Positions 1-7,698 of a DNA stretch of 34,198 nt are shown here, piece by piece. The DNA is from Spirochaetota bacterium (GTDB lineage: Bacteria > Spirochaetota > Spirochaetia > Treponematales > Treponemataceae), in the NCBI GenBank assembly GCA_023398165.1, contig JAEWSQ010000020.1, forward strand, positions 1-34,198, read 5' to 3'. Every line of letters begins with the position of its first letter. Position 1 is the stretch's first letter. The position numbers and the translations under genes are program-made. Under the pieces are notes generated by a model that saw only the letters and a list, made by a program, of their open reading frames with translations, had not been told where the DNA came from and made no database searches.

Positions 1-1
1 T

Positions 2-62
2 TGATAAAGCCAGAGAAAAGAATGAGTTATGACGGAGAAAAGACGGGAATTTATGGGAAAAA
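2..62 (+). repeat. Left end (attL side) with three transposase-site-like repeats
   Basis: The end starts TGATAAAGCCAGAGAAAA, a 15 of 18 match to the reverse complement of the right end. GAGAAAA boxes begin at 13 and 35, and a related GGGAAAA box begins at 55, so spacing is 22 and 20 bp, about two helical turns. The first two boxes lie at the same distance from the terminus as those of the right end. This is what tandem transposase binding sites look like; that the A protein binds them is inferred. A short open frame over 1-90 is not regarded as a gene. Confidence 0.85.
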
Positions 63-111
63 GCGAGATTTATCGGGATATTATTTGTAAAGAGATTGCA
101 CTATGTGTAAA

Positions 112-141
112 AAAAGGAGAGGTAAAAAGGCCTCTCTTTTT
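112..141 (+). terminator. Inward-facing terminator near the left end
   Basis: GAGAGG (117-122) pairs with CCTCTC (131-136) around an 8-nt loop, extended by one G-U and four A-T pairs into a T tract. The A tract on the 5' side makes it plausibly bidirectional. It would stop host transcription from entering the lysis genes. Confidence 0.75.
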
Positions 142-167
142 GTGTTTTAAAAGGAAAATCTTTTAAC

Positions 168-215
168 AAACGCTACATTATAAACCAAAGCAATAAAGCG
201 TTTACTATTGGTAAG
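168..215 (+). promoter_or_regulatory. Candidate activator-dependent late promoter of the lysis cassette
   Basis: Inverted arms AAACGCT (168-174) and AGCGTTT (197-203) are separated by 22 nt and lie just after the left-end terminator. A possible -10, TACTAT, overlaps the right arm at 203-208, and no good -35 is visible. Mor and C proteins of Mu-like phages bind inverted repeats at promoters lacking a -35, so Mor-type control is a reasonable inference. The same arms were not found upstream of the other late operons. Confidence 0.4.
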
Positions 216-224
216 AGGTTATAA

Positions 225-686
225 ATGAGTATTTGCAGGGATATTGACTCACTGACACCAGAAATGGCGAAAAGAACTAAAGCAACAATGATGGAGTTAA
301 AAAAAACCAATATTGATGCAGTCGTTTTTGAAACTACTAGATCACAGGGTGTCCAGAATGCCTATTATGCGCAAGGAAGGGAACCTCTTAAAAAAGTAAA
401 TGAATTACGATTAAAAGAAGGACTCTATCCCATTACCGAAAAAGAGAATAAGAACGTAATTACTCAGACATTAAAATCAAGGCACATTGGCGGCGGTGCT
501 GTTGATATTGTACCAGTCTCAAAGGATGGCGGAATCTGGTGGAACGCTCCGTTTGAGGTATGGGAATCGATTGGCTTAATCGCTGAAAAAAACGGACTTG
601 ATTGGTGCTTTGCTGGGAAAGGGAACCAATGGAAATGGGATTTACCTCATTATGAGCTGTTAAAAAATTGGGTTAAAGACGTATAA
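225..686 (+). CDS. Endolysin, M15-family L,D-/D,D-peptidase
   Basis: This 153-residue enzyme most likely cuts peptide cross-links of the host cell wall at lysis. It shows the zinc peptidase M15 pattern: a TRSQGVQNAYYAQGR segment (38-52), SRHIGGGAVDI (85-95) with zinc ligands H87 and D94, and WDLPHYE (138-144) with catalytic D139 and ligand H142. There is no signal peptide, so it would need the holin-like protein encoded next to reach the wall. The start follows AAGAGG. It is the first gene of the lysis cassette. The family is sure; which peptide bond it cleaves (L-Ala-D-Glu or D-Ala links) cannot be read from the sequence. Confidence 0.9.
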   Translation: MSICRDIDSLTPEMAKRTKATMMELKKTNIDAVVFETTRSQGVQNAYYAQGREPLKKVNELRLKEGLYPITEKENKNVITQTLKSRHIGGGAVDIVPVSKDGGIWWNAPFEVWESIGLIAEKNGLDWCFAGKGNQWKWDLPHYELLKNWVKDV

Positions 687-711
687 AATCATAAAGCTGG
701 GAGGTTTTAGC

Positions 712-1020
712 ATGAATTTCACATTGACGGATTTACTGTTGCCATGTGTTTTATTGGCAATAGTATTGGTTGTTTTTCTTACAGAGATTCTAAAAAAGGC
801 AGACAAGAAAAATATCTTAAAGGGAAAAAAGGTTTTTTTTCCTTTGACGTTATCTCTTGTATTTTCTGGTTTACTTGCACTTGGGAAGTTTTATACCTTA
901 TTACAAGCACCATTTTACGCAGCAGTAATTTTTACTCTGTCGGTTACTTTTTTTGAAACTATACTAAAAAAATTCAATCTGGAGAAATCAAATGAAACAG
1001 GGTCTGAAGCAGGTACTTAA
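712..1020 (+). CDS. Holin-like small membrane protein
   Basis: The 102-residue protein has three hydrophobic segments, about 8-27, 42-58 and 65-83, separated by a Lys-rich loop (residues 28-40), and a charged C terminus. Size, topology and position right behind the endolysin fit a class I holin, which would make the inner-membrane holes that release the endolysin. No family-specific motif was recognised, so the assignment rests on topology and context. The start follows GGGAGG. The last 29 bases overlap the next gene. It could also be an antiholin or a plain membrane accessory protein. Confidence 0.6.
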   Translation: MNFTLTDLLLPCVLLAIVLVVFLTEILKKADKKNILKGKKVFFPLTLSLVFSGLLALGKFYTLLQAPFYAAVIFTLSVTFFETILKKFNLEKSNETGSEAGT

Positions 1021-1270
1021 AATAATTGCAGGGGTAATATCCGGTTTTTTTACGGCAGTGTTTTTCGTGTTTTATGTTGAGAAAAAACAACAGAGAATAG
1101 AAATAGAGAAAACACCGGATCAAATAAAAAAAGAAGCGGAGGAAAAACTTGAAAAAACGACACCTGATGATCTTGTTGCTAATTCTCCTGATCCCGATTT
1201 ACATAAGATCAGAATCGAAGGACATCAAAACGAATTTAGACAAAGAGTACGGGATAGACTTAGAAAATAA
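992..1270 (+). CDS. Putative inner-membrane spanin subunit (Rz-like)
   Basis: This 92-residue protein has one N-terminal membrane segment (about 8-28) and then a highly charged, helix-prone tail rich in Lys, Glu and Arg. That is the topology of Rz-type i-spanins, which bridge the inner membrane and periplasm at the last step of lysis. No sequence match to a known Rz is claimed. It starts inside the holin-like gene after GGAG. Its last 122 bases overlap, in another frame, the start of the following gene, as in classical Rz/Rz1 pairs. Alternative: an unrelated small membrane protein. Confidence 0.55.
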   Translation: MKQGLKQVLKIIAGVISGFFTAVFFVFYVEKKQQRIEIEKTPDQIKKEAEEKLEKTTPDDLVANSPDPDLHKIRIEGHQNEFRQRVRDRLRK

Positions 1271-1547
1271 TTATACCGGTGAAGAGGTTATTGAACTCCT
1301 TTCCATCATGGAAGAGGAAGCTCTTACAAAAATTGATGAGGCATATAAGGATGGCTATAAGCAAGGCCTTCTTGAATATGCTCCGGATAATGAGAAACTG
1401 ATGTTCGAGAAAGCAAGATTGGAAATTGAACTCGAAGAAGAAAAAAGTAAAAACATGTTTAATGTTTCCTTCTGGTCTATTCCGATTTCTTTCTTGATAG
1501 GACTTATTTCTGGGTTTATAGGATCACTTATTGTAATTGTTTTATAA
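1149..1547 (+). CDS. Putative spanin partner, nested start in another frame (TTG start)
   Basis: The 132-residue product starts with a signal-peptide-like sequence (MKKRHLMILLLILLIPIYI), has a Glu/Lys-rich central helix likely to form a coiled coil (about 60-105), and ends in a membrane segment (about 111-132). The start codon is TTG at 1149, chosen because a perfect GGAGG lies at 1138-1142, 6 nt upstream, and because this start yields the signal peptide. The start is embedded out of frame in the preceding gene. There is no lipobox cysteine, so it is not a standard Rz1 lipoprotein. A signal plus a C-terminal membrane anchor is unusual for a spanin. Function is inferred from position only. Confidence 0.55.
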   Translation: MKKRHLMILLLILLIPIYIRSESKDIKTNLDKEYGIDLENNYTGEEVIELLSIMEEEALTKIDEAYKDGYKQGLLEYAPDNEKLMFEKARLEIELEEEKSKNMFNVSFWSIPISFLIGLISGFIGSLIVIVL

Positions 1548-1556
1548 TTCTTTTCT

Positions 1557-1581
1557 AAAACCGGTTAAAATACCGGTTTTT
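1557..1581 (+). terminator. Terminator closing the lysis cassette
   Basis: AAAACCGG (1557-1564) and CCGGTTTT (1573-1580) form a perfect 8-bp stem around an 8-nt loop, followed by further Ts. It separates the lysis genes from the packaging operon, so the latter probably has its own promoter in 1582-1622. No convincing -35/-10 pair is visible there. Confidence 0.8.
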
Positions 1582-1622
1582 CTATTTTTTAGTACAGTAA
1601 GTAAAATAGGAGAAGGGGAATC

Positions 1623-1949
1623 ATGGAAATATTAAAGATTGCACTTACTGCGATTGGTACTTTTGTGTCAGTATTAGCACTATCTTTTACAGTGTTCTCG
1701 TATTGGAAAAAGAAACAGGAAGATGAAAATAATGCTTTTAAAGCATCTGTAAAAGAGACAATTATTGCAGAAAAATGTACTCGAGAAAAAGATTATGAAA
1801 AACTCGAAAAAAGAGTTGATTATCTTGAAAACAATTTTATGACAAGCGTACAAACTCGTATGGGAAACATAGAAGGCGAACTGAAAGGAATGAGGCCAAT
1901 TCTTCAAGCAATACAAAATTGGTTCATACAGCATACACCAAAAGGATAA
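1623..1949 (+). CDS. Mu gp25-like membrane/coiled-coil protein (DUF2730 type)
   Basis: This 108-residue protein has an N-terminal membrane segment (about 5-27), a Lys-rich stop-transfer, and a charged helical tail containing a heptad-like stretch (about 55-75). Small proteins of this build (DUF2730, Mu gp25) occur directly before gp26 and the terminase genes in Mu-like phages, and the position here is the same. Their role is not established. The family name rests mainly on synteny and topology. It opens the packaging operon after AGGAGAAGGGG. A holin-like role cannot be excluded. Confidence 0.6.
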   Translation: MEILKIALTAIGTFVSVLALSFTVFSYWKKKQEDENNAFKASVKETIIAEKCTREKDYEKLEKRVDYLENNFMTSVQTRMGNIEGELKGMRPILQAIQNWFIQHTPKG

Positions 1950-1953
1950 TTTC

Positions 1954-2247
1954 ATGGATACAATTTTTTCAACAAATCAACGAATTATAATTTTACAGGG
2001 TCTTGAAAAAGATGCAGGGCATAGTTTGTCCAATGAGATGATTCAGCGATTGCTTCGTGAATACGGACATTCTGTTGGAACATCAGACGTAAATGAACAA
2101 ATTAACTGGCTCGAACAGAGGGGTTATGTTTCAACGAATCGACTTGGAAAATCACCGTTAGTGATTGTAAAGATACTTAAACCGGGAATCGAAGTCGCAA
2201 AGGGTTTTATACGCGCAGAGGGTATTGATCCTCCATTGGAGGAGTAA
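1954..2247 (+). CDS. Mu gp26-like winged-helix protein
   Basis: The 97-residue protein reads as a small winged helix: helices over about 5-38, a recognition-like helix in SDVNEQINWLEQRGYV, and a beta wing ending VIVKILKPG. The corresponding Mu-like gene (gp26) lies between the DUF2730 protein and the small terminase, as here. It might bind DNA during packaging or act as a regulator; nothing in the sequence decides this. The stop and the next start share a base (TAATG), indicating translational coupling to the small terminase. Confidence 0.65.
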   Translation: MDTIFSTNQRIIILQGLEKDAGHSLSNEMIQRLLREYGHSVGTSDVNEQINWLEQRGYVSTNRLGKSPLVIVKILKPGIEVAKGFIRAEGIDPPLEE

Positions 2248-2801
2248 TGGGACAGAAAAGTTCGATAGACCGCCTACCTGAAGAATTGCGAAAAAAATTA
2301 ATCGAGATGCTCAATAATCCCTCCGTAACTCAGGCTGAAATAGTAGATGCTATCAATTCTGATGCTGGAGAACCGCTTCTTTCAAAAAGTTCCTTGAACC
2401 GGTATTCACAGAGAATGAAGAGATTTGCAGAAAAAAATCAACAGGCTAAAGATATATCAAATGCATATCTTGATAAATATGGGGATGCGGGAAATCGACT
2501 TGGTAAAGTGGTAAATGAGCAAATCCGCCTTGTTGCATTTGACTTAATTTCAGAACTTGATGAACTAAAAGAATCTAAATCTATAAAACCGGAAACTGTC
2601 ACCGAGATAATTTACAAGGTTTCACGCGGTCTAAAAGACCTTGAACAGGCAGAAAAATTAAATGCTGAACGATCGGCTCAAATACGAGCAGAGATTCTTA
2701 AAGAAACTGCAGCAAAGGTTGAAACGGTTGCAAAGAAAAAAGGTGTTTCTAAAGAAGCCATGAAAACAATTCTGTCTGAAGTATTTGGTATAACAGAATG
2801 A
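2247..2801 (+). CDS. gp27: Small terminase subunit, Mu gp27-like (DUF3486)
   Basis: The 184-residue protein has an N-terminal helix-turn-helix region (RLPEELRKKLIEMLN... through KSSLNRYSQRMKRF, about 9-60) followed by long charged helices (about 90-165) suited to oligomer formation. This is the DUF3486 pattern, the presumed DNA-recognition terminase subunit of Mu-like phages, which would mark phage DNA for headful packaging by the large subunit. It is coupled to its neighbours by TAATG upstream and a 4-base ATGA overlap with the large terminase downstream. No anomalies seen. Confidence 0.85.
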   Translation: MGQKSSIDRLPEELRKKLIEMLNNPSVTQAEIVDAINSDAGEPLLSKSSLNRYSQRMKRFAEKNQQAKDISNAYLDKYGDAGNRLGKVVNEQIRLVAFDLISELDELKESKSIKPETVTEIIYKVSRGLKDLEQAEKLNAERSAQIRAEILKETAAKVETVAKKKGVSKEAMKTILSEVFGITE

Positions 2802-4291
2802 CATTAGAAGAAGCCCTTACCAAAGACATTCTTCTTCCATATCAAAAAAAATGGCTTGCTGATACATCATCGGTAAAAGTCTGGGAAAAATCCCGACGTA
2901 TTGGTGCATCTTATGTTGAAGCTTTAGTAGCAGCAGTATTTGCATCATTGGGAAAAGCAGCTGGAGGAATGAGTTCCTTTTATCTTTCTTATTCAAAAGA
3001 AATGACTCAGCAGTTTGTTAATGATTGTGCCTTCTGGGCTAAAATCTTGAATATTGTCTGTGGCGATATTGAAGAGGTTGTTCTTCAGGATGAAGATAAA
3101 GACATAACTGTTTATAAAATCAGATTCGATTCAGGATTTGAGGTATGGGGGCTTCCCTCTGTTCCTCGATCTCTCCGATCAAAGCAGGGTCATGTCATTA
3201 TTGATGAAGCAGCCTTCTGTGATGATTTACGGGAATTGTTAAAAGCAGCAATGGCACTTCTTATGTGGGGCGGTTCTGTATCAGTTTTGTCTACTCATAA
3301 CGGAGATGATAATCCTTTTAATGACTTAATAACCGAAATACATGAAGGTAAAAAAAACTACACGCTGCATCGTACTACAATTTCCGATGCTCTCAATGAT
3401 GGCTTATACAAGCGAATTTGTGACATAAAAAAGGAAAATTGGACTGAAGAAAAAGAAAATGCATGGCTTAAAAAAATTGAAGAAGATTATGGAGAGGCAG
3501 CAGAAGAGGAATTATACTGCATACCCTCATCAAGCGGTTCCCGTTATTTCCCTTCTGCACTGGTACAAAGTTGTGCCGAAAATACTATACCTGTTTTTAG
3601 ATTTGCAGAATCTGATGCTTTCACATTTGAGAAAAAATGGAAACGTGAACTTGTCTGCAAGAGCTGGTTCAAACAGGTAGAGAATACACTCCAAAAATCA
3701 GAAAATCCTGTTGTATTGGGTGAAGACTTTGCACGTTCTGGAGACCTTACCACTTTATGGTTTGATGAGGAACTGTCTAAAGGGAAAGGAACGAAAACAC
3801 TATGTGTAATTGAATTACGAAATATTCCGTTTGAACAGCAATGGCAAATGGTCGAATTATGCGGAAATGCACTGAAAAATTTTGACGGAGGAGCTTTTGA
3901 CAGCAGGGGAAACGGACAGATGATCGCAGAAAAAGCAGCGCAAGAATGGCCGGGAAGAATTTTCCAAGTGATGCTGTCAAGAAAGTGGTATGCAGAAAAT
4001 ATGCCAAAACTTAAAACAGCATTTGAAGATAGAACAACAAACGTACCTGATGACCTTTTTATAAAAGACGATTTCAAGGTTGTTCAGCTGCATCAAGGTG
4101 TTCCTCTTATTACAGAGAGAACCGGGAAAGGAAAAACTAAACGGCATGGGGATGCATGTATTGCAAAGGTAATGGCCGTTTTTGCCGCGTCTGAATTATC
4201 AGGGTCTCCATATCAGCCAATGACGTATGAAGCAGTACAAATAGGAAACCGATATCGAACACAAAGGAGTGATCCATGGCAGAACGATTAG
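2798..4291 (+). CDS. gp28: Terminase large subunit, Mu gp28-like
   Basis: This 497-residue protein is the ATP-driven packaging motor and DNA-cutting nuclease. A Walker A-like loop EKSRRIGAS (30-38) and a Walker B VIIDE (133-137) form the ATPase half. The RNase H-like nuclease half has acidic residues at D310 (GEDFARSGD), D368 (FDSRGNG) and D452 (HGDACIAK), the usual terminase triad. Length fits the family. The start lies in the ATGA overlap with the small subunit and the 3' end overlaps the portal gene by 16 bases. In Mu-like phages the enzyme packages the integrated genome together with flanking host DNA. Confidence 0.93.
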   Translation: MTLEEALTKDILLPYQKKWLADTSSVKVWEKSRRIGASYVEALVAAVFASLGKAAGGMSSFYLSYSKEMTQQFVNDCAFWAKILNIVCGDIEEVVLQDEDKDITVYKIRFDSGFEVWGLPSVPRSLRSKQGHVIIDEAAFCDDLRELLKAAMALLMWGGSVSVLSTHNGDDNPFNDLITEIHEGKKNYTLHRTTISDALNDGLYKRICDIKKENWTEEKENAWLKKIEEDYGEAAEEELYCIPSSSGSRYFPSALVQSCAENTIPVFRFAESDAFTFEKKWKRELVCKSWFKQVENTLQKSENPVVLGEDFARSGDLTTLWFDEELSKGKGTKTLCVIELRNIPFEQQWQMVELCGNALKNFDGGAFDSRGNGQMIAEKAAQEWPGRIFQVMLSRKWYAENMPKLKTAFEDRTTNVPDDLFIKDDFKVVQLHQGVPLITERTGKGKTKRHGDACIAKVMAVFAASELSGSPYQPMTYEAVQIGNRYRTQRSDPWQND

Positions 4292-5829
4292 AAGATGCTA
4301 ATGAAAATAAAAATACTACAAGTGAAATTGCGTATGCAGTCGTAAATACTAACCGAACACCATGGGCAGATTTTTCTGTGTTGTTTTCTCTTACTCCTGA
4401 ACGGCTTGCTTCGATTCTCCGGGATGTTCGATCCGGTGAATGTCCTGCGACGTATCTGGAACTTGCACAGGATATGGAATTAAAAGACCCTCATTACCGG
4501 TCTGTTATATCCACGAGAAAAGATGCAGTATGCGGTCTCGACATAAAAGTAACCGCAACAGGCGACTCTGAAAAGGAAATCAAAATTGCAAAGGCCGTCG
4601 AGAGAGATATACTAAACAATAAAACCGCAAAACTTAGATCCCTTGTCCGGGATATGCTTGACGGAAATGCAAAAGGGTTTTCAGTGAATGAAATTATCTG
4701 GGATACTAGCGGAATCTGGAAACCAAAAGAATACAAGTTTAGAGATCAAAGATGGTTTCAATACAATAAAGAAACAGGAACAAAGTTAATGCTTCGTTCT
4801 GAACTTGGAAATGAGCTCTACCCGCTGAATAAGAGGCAATTTATAATTTATGAACCGCATCTCATAAGCGGGTTACCGATTGTTTCCGGTCTTGCTTTCC
4901 CTGCTTTGTTTTATTGGATGCTTAAAAACTATAATGTAACCAGCTGGGCGGCCTTTATTGATCGGTATGGTTTTCCAATAAGGATTGGAAAATACGGATC
5001 AAAGGCGACACCTGATGATATAAAGACGCTTAAAAGGGCTGTTGCAAATATTGGCGCGGATTTTGGAGCTGTAATTCCTGAATCTGCTATTCTCGAAATT
5101 GTTGAAACCAAATCCACGGGAGATACATCTGAAGCGTATCAAAAACTTGCAACATGGGTTGATAAACAAATTTCAAAACTCGTACTTGGCCAGACAATGA
5201 CTACCGATGAGGGATCGAGCAGAGCACAAAGCCAAACGCATGAGGAAATTCGGGATGACATAGCCGATGCCGACGTTGCTCAAGTAAACGATGCCTTGAA
5301 TACTCAGCTTGTTATTCCTTATATTGACATGAATTTTGGTCAACAGGAAGAATACCCTGTTTTGGAATTATACAAACCTGATGAAAAAAATATTGATCAG
5401 GTCATTAATGCTGTTGAAAAACTCGGACCACTTGGTCTTACAGTTCCAGCGGATGAGGTGCGTAACCTTATAGGAATGAGAAACCCGGATAAACAAGATG
5501 CAGTAATTGGAGGTATTCCAACTCCTGCTAAGGGTACTAATGAACTGAATTCATCATCGAGGGTTGAATTGAATGCTATTCAAGCTGATACCGGTATTGT
5601 GGATGAATTACTTGAAGAGTCATCTGATGATTACACCGAAATTTCACAGGAAATAGCAGAAGTCATAGAACAAGCAGCAGAAAGGGCAACATCATTTTCT
5701 GAATTTAAAAAGGAACTTACAAAACTTATTATAGGCTGGAAGCCTGATAGAATTGCAGAACTCATGGCTGTTGCCTTTTTTAAGGCTCGATCTTATGGTG
5801 ATAGTAATTTTGATAAGGACGAGGAATGA
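4276..5829 (+). CDS. gp29: Portal protein, Mu gp29-like (DUF935)
   Basis: The 517-residue protein matches the DUF935 portal family in length and in recognisable segments, for example MELKDPHYRSVISTRKDAV near residues 70-90 and LGQTMTTDEGSSRAQSQTHE near 310. Portal dodecamers sit at one capsid vertex, form the channel for DNA and dock the terminase. It starts inside the terminase gene, with GGAG-like spacing, and ends in an ATGA overlap with the MuF gene. The C-terminal part past about residue 420 is acidic and less conserved. No defects are visible. Confidence 0.92.
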   Translation: MAERLEDANENKNTTSEIAYAVVNTNRTPWADFSVLFSLTPERLASILRDVRSGECPATYLELAQDMELKDPHYRSVISTRKDAVCGLDIKVTATGDSEKEIKIAKAVERDILNNKTAKLRSLVRDMLDGNAKGFSVNEIIWDTSGIWKPKEYKFRDQRWFQYNKETGTKLMLRSELGNELYPLNKRQFIIYEPHLISGLPIVSGLAFPALFYWMLKNYNVTSWAAFIDRYGFPIRIGKYGSKATPDDIKTLKRAVANIGADFGAVIPESAILEIVETKSTGDTSEAYQKLATWVDKQISKLVLGQTMTTDEGSSRAQSQTHEEIRDDIADADVAQVNDALNTQLVIPYIDMNFGQQEEYPVLELYKPDEKNIDQVINAVEKLGPLGLTVPADEVRNLIGMRNPDKQDAVIGGIPTPAKGTNELNSSSRVELNAIQADTGIVDELLEESSDDYTEISQEIAEVIEQAAERATSFSEFKKELTKLIIGWKPDRIAELMAVAFFKARSYGDSNFDKDEE

Positions 5830-7286
5830 GTGATTATCCCAAGATGATACCTGATAAAGCCCTCAAGTATATTCAACAGAAAAAATTGAAGCCCTCTTTT
5901 TCATACAAGGATGTATGGAACGAAGAACACGCAGCGAGTTTTACCGTTGCAAAAGCAATGCAGCTTGATGTGTTAACAGACCTTCAAGGAGCAGTAGAGA
6001 AAGCGATAAAGGATGGACAGACATTTGAGTCCTTCAAAAAAAATATAAAAACGACACTTATTAAAAAAGGATGGTGGGGAAAACAGGACATGATTGATCC
6101 GCTCACCGGGGAAACTGTTCATGCACAGCTGGGAAGCGACCGCCGCCTTAAAACCATTTACCGGACAAACTTGAGAAGTGCATATCAAAAAGGACAGTTT
6201 GACCGGACAATGGCAAGTGATGCTCACCCGTATCTTCTTTACCGAACCGGGTCGAGTGTAAACCATCGAGAAGAACATCTGAGATGGAATGGTTTGATTT
6301 TGAAAAAAACTGATCCATGGTGGGCAACGCATCTGCCTCCGAACGGTTGGGGATGCAAGTGCTTTACCAGAGCTTGTACCGAAGCTAGAAAACTGAAATA
6401 TGAACAAGAGGGAATTCCTACTGCAAAAAAAGTTGATGGTTCAGGAGGTGGGACTATCAATGTTAAAACGACACCACCGCCTGACAAGTATAAAAGCTTT
6501 GTCAATGAACGTAAGGGTATTCTAGAAAGAGTACCTGAAGGTGTTTCTCCGGGCTTTGCATGGAATCCCAGTCTTCCAAGAGATAAACAAGTAGAACAGG
6601 TTCTCGGTGATAAAATAAAAGAAACAGCAAAAGCAATCAAGCAATATGAACATGTTGAAGCATCTGAATTTCAAATTGCAAAAACAATAAATGAAGCAAA
6701 AACTTATGCATTAAAAAAACTAGGTTTAAAGACTGCTGAATTTGAGAACTTTAACCTTTCGGTTGCAAATATGGTTAATGAAGAAATAACAAACATCTAT
6801 GCTGCATTTGGGAATGTCGGAATACAAGAAATCAGATATTATCCAAAAAAAGCAAGCTGGTATGCCATGTATTCACCTGGAATGAAAGCCATTTTTATGA
6901 AAGAAGTAAAGACAAAAGCATCCTTAACCACGATGAAAAAACAAGCAGTAATGCAGCTTGAATATGGGTTTTGGTCAAGTGATAATGCAGCACATACAAT
7001 ACGTCATGAAGCAGGGCATGCTATTCAACATTTTTTTCTTGATACTAATATTGATAAAAGAGAGAAAATACAACTTTTAAGGAATAAAATAGCAGCCTTA
7101 TGCCTTGACAAAAAAGGCTGGTCGATGAATGATACTAGTGGAATGATAAAGGCAAAAGAGTACTTGAGCTACTATGGATTAAAGGACATTGGCGAGTTTG
7201 TAGCGGAATCTGTTGCCGAATACATGAATGGCAATCCAAGAAATACAGCAAAAGAAGTCGTTGAAATACTGATAGGAGGGAAATAA
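5826..7286 (+). CDS. gp30: MuF minor head protein (gp30) fused to a C-terminal HExxH metallopeptidase domain
   Basis: Residues 1 to about 210 are a MuF head-morphogenesis domain with the typical VNHREEHLRWNG and PWWATHLPPNGWGCKCF motifs (about 144-184). A linker rich in Gly, Pro and Thr follows. Residues from about 285 to 486 form an added domain with a zinc-peptidase signature TIRHEAGHAIQH (H394, E395, H398) and a candidate third ligand in EFVAES (E457 or E461). MuF proteins with variable C-terminal enzymatic domains are a known class of phage-borne polymorphic toxin, probably carried in the virion and possibly injected. Substrate unknown. The 3' end couples by TAATG to a small gene that could encode immunity. 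Confidence 0.88.
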   Translation: MSDYPKMIPDKALKYIQQKKLKPSFSYKDVWNEEHAASFTVAKAMQLDVLTDLQGAVEKAIKDGQTFESFKKNIKTTLIKKGWWGKQDMIDPLTGETVHAQLGSDRRLKTIYRTNLRSAYQKGQFDRTMASDAHPYLLYRTGSSVNHREEHLRWNGLILKKTDPWWATHLPPNGWGCKCFTRACTEARKLKYEQEGIPTAKKVDGSGGGTINVKTTPPPDKYKSFVNERKGILERVPEGVSPGFAWNPSLPRDKQVEQVLGDKIKETAKAIKQYEHVEASEFQIAKTINEAKTYALKKLGLKTAEFENFNLSVANMVNEEITNIYAAFGNVGIQEIRYYPKKASWYAMYSPGMKAIFMKEVKTKASLTTMKKQAVMQLEYGFWSSDNAAHTIRHEAGHAIQHFFLDTNIDKREKIQLLRNKIAALCLDKKGWSMNDTSGMIKAKEYLSYYGLKDIGEFVAESVAEYMNGNPRNTAKEVVEILIGGK

Positions 7287-7465
7287 TGTGTTTTACAAAA
7301 GAAGACTTAAAAAACCTCAAACCTGATGGAGAAAACACATATTCAGCTGATTTATCTCTCTGTTCTAAAGCTGAAATTCAAAGATTAAAAGAACTTGATG
7401 ATTCTGTATTATTTATACAAGGATATCACTTGATTACTAATTATAAAGAGCTTCAGTTTGCATAA
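7286..7465 (+). CDS. Small protein after the MuF metallopeptidase; candidate immunity protein
   Basis: A 59-codon gene whose ATG overlaps the MuF stop (TAATG) and follows GGAGGG, so it must be cotranslated with the toxin-like protein. The product begins MCFTKEDLKNLKPDGENTY and is mildly acidic with no membrane segment; I recognise no family. Polymorphic toxins normally have their immunity gene directly downstream, so an inhibitor of the metallopeptidase is a reasonable inference from position and coupling alone. It is the last gene of the operon, with a terminator 19 nt after the stop. A head-accessory role is the main alternative. Confidence 0.6.
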   Translation: MCFTKEDLKNLKPDGENTYSADLSLCSKAEIQRLKELDDSVLFIQGYHLITNYKELQFA

Positions 7466-7483
7466 ATAAAATCTTGATGTACT

Positions 7484-7511
7484 AAACCGCTGTACAATTC
7501 AGCGGTTTTTT
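7484..7511 (+). terminator. Terminator of the packaging operon
   Basis: AAACCGCTG (7484-7492) pairs with CAGCGGTTT (7500-7508) in a perfect 9-bp stem with a 7-nt loop, followed by a T tract. It ends the gp25 to gp30 operon. The early region is therefore not simply read through from the head genes. Confidence 0.85.
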
Positions 7512-7599
7512 CTTTTTAACACCGTTACTTCAATCCCGTCACAAATAACCTCTATAGTTTAGATATCCGAAGGCTTGAAAGTTTTTCGCCACCTTCATT

Positions 7600-7635
7600 G
7601 GGCGGAGGGTTTAGTCTGTTCCCTCCGCCCTCTTT
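7600..7635 (+). terminator. Second strong GC-rich hairpin, probable terminator
   Basis: GGGCGGAGGG (7600-7609) and CCCTCCGCCC (7621-7630) make a perfect 10-bp, all-but-two GC stem with an 11-nt loop, followed by TCTTT. It is much more GC-rich than its surroundings. The U tract is short, so it may be a backup terminator or a stabilising RNA structure. The rest of the 7466-7698 gap holds no convincing gene. Confidence 0.6.
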
Positions 7636-7698
7636 AAACCTGTAAATCATTTTAAGTAGAAAAATAAAAATTAACCTGTAATACAGGAAGGAGGGATT

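Noticed and set aside
1..90. Open frame at the left edge that could be the 3' end of a gene
   Set aside because: It coincides with the terminal repeat and the transposase-site boxes, has no start or ribosome site, and is followed directly by an inward terminator.
3544..4077. Antisense open frame (177 codons) over the large terminase
   Set aside because: It covers the conserved nuclease domain codons on the opposite strand and has no independent support.
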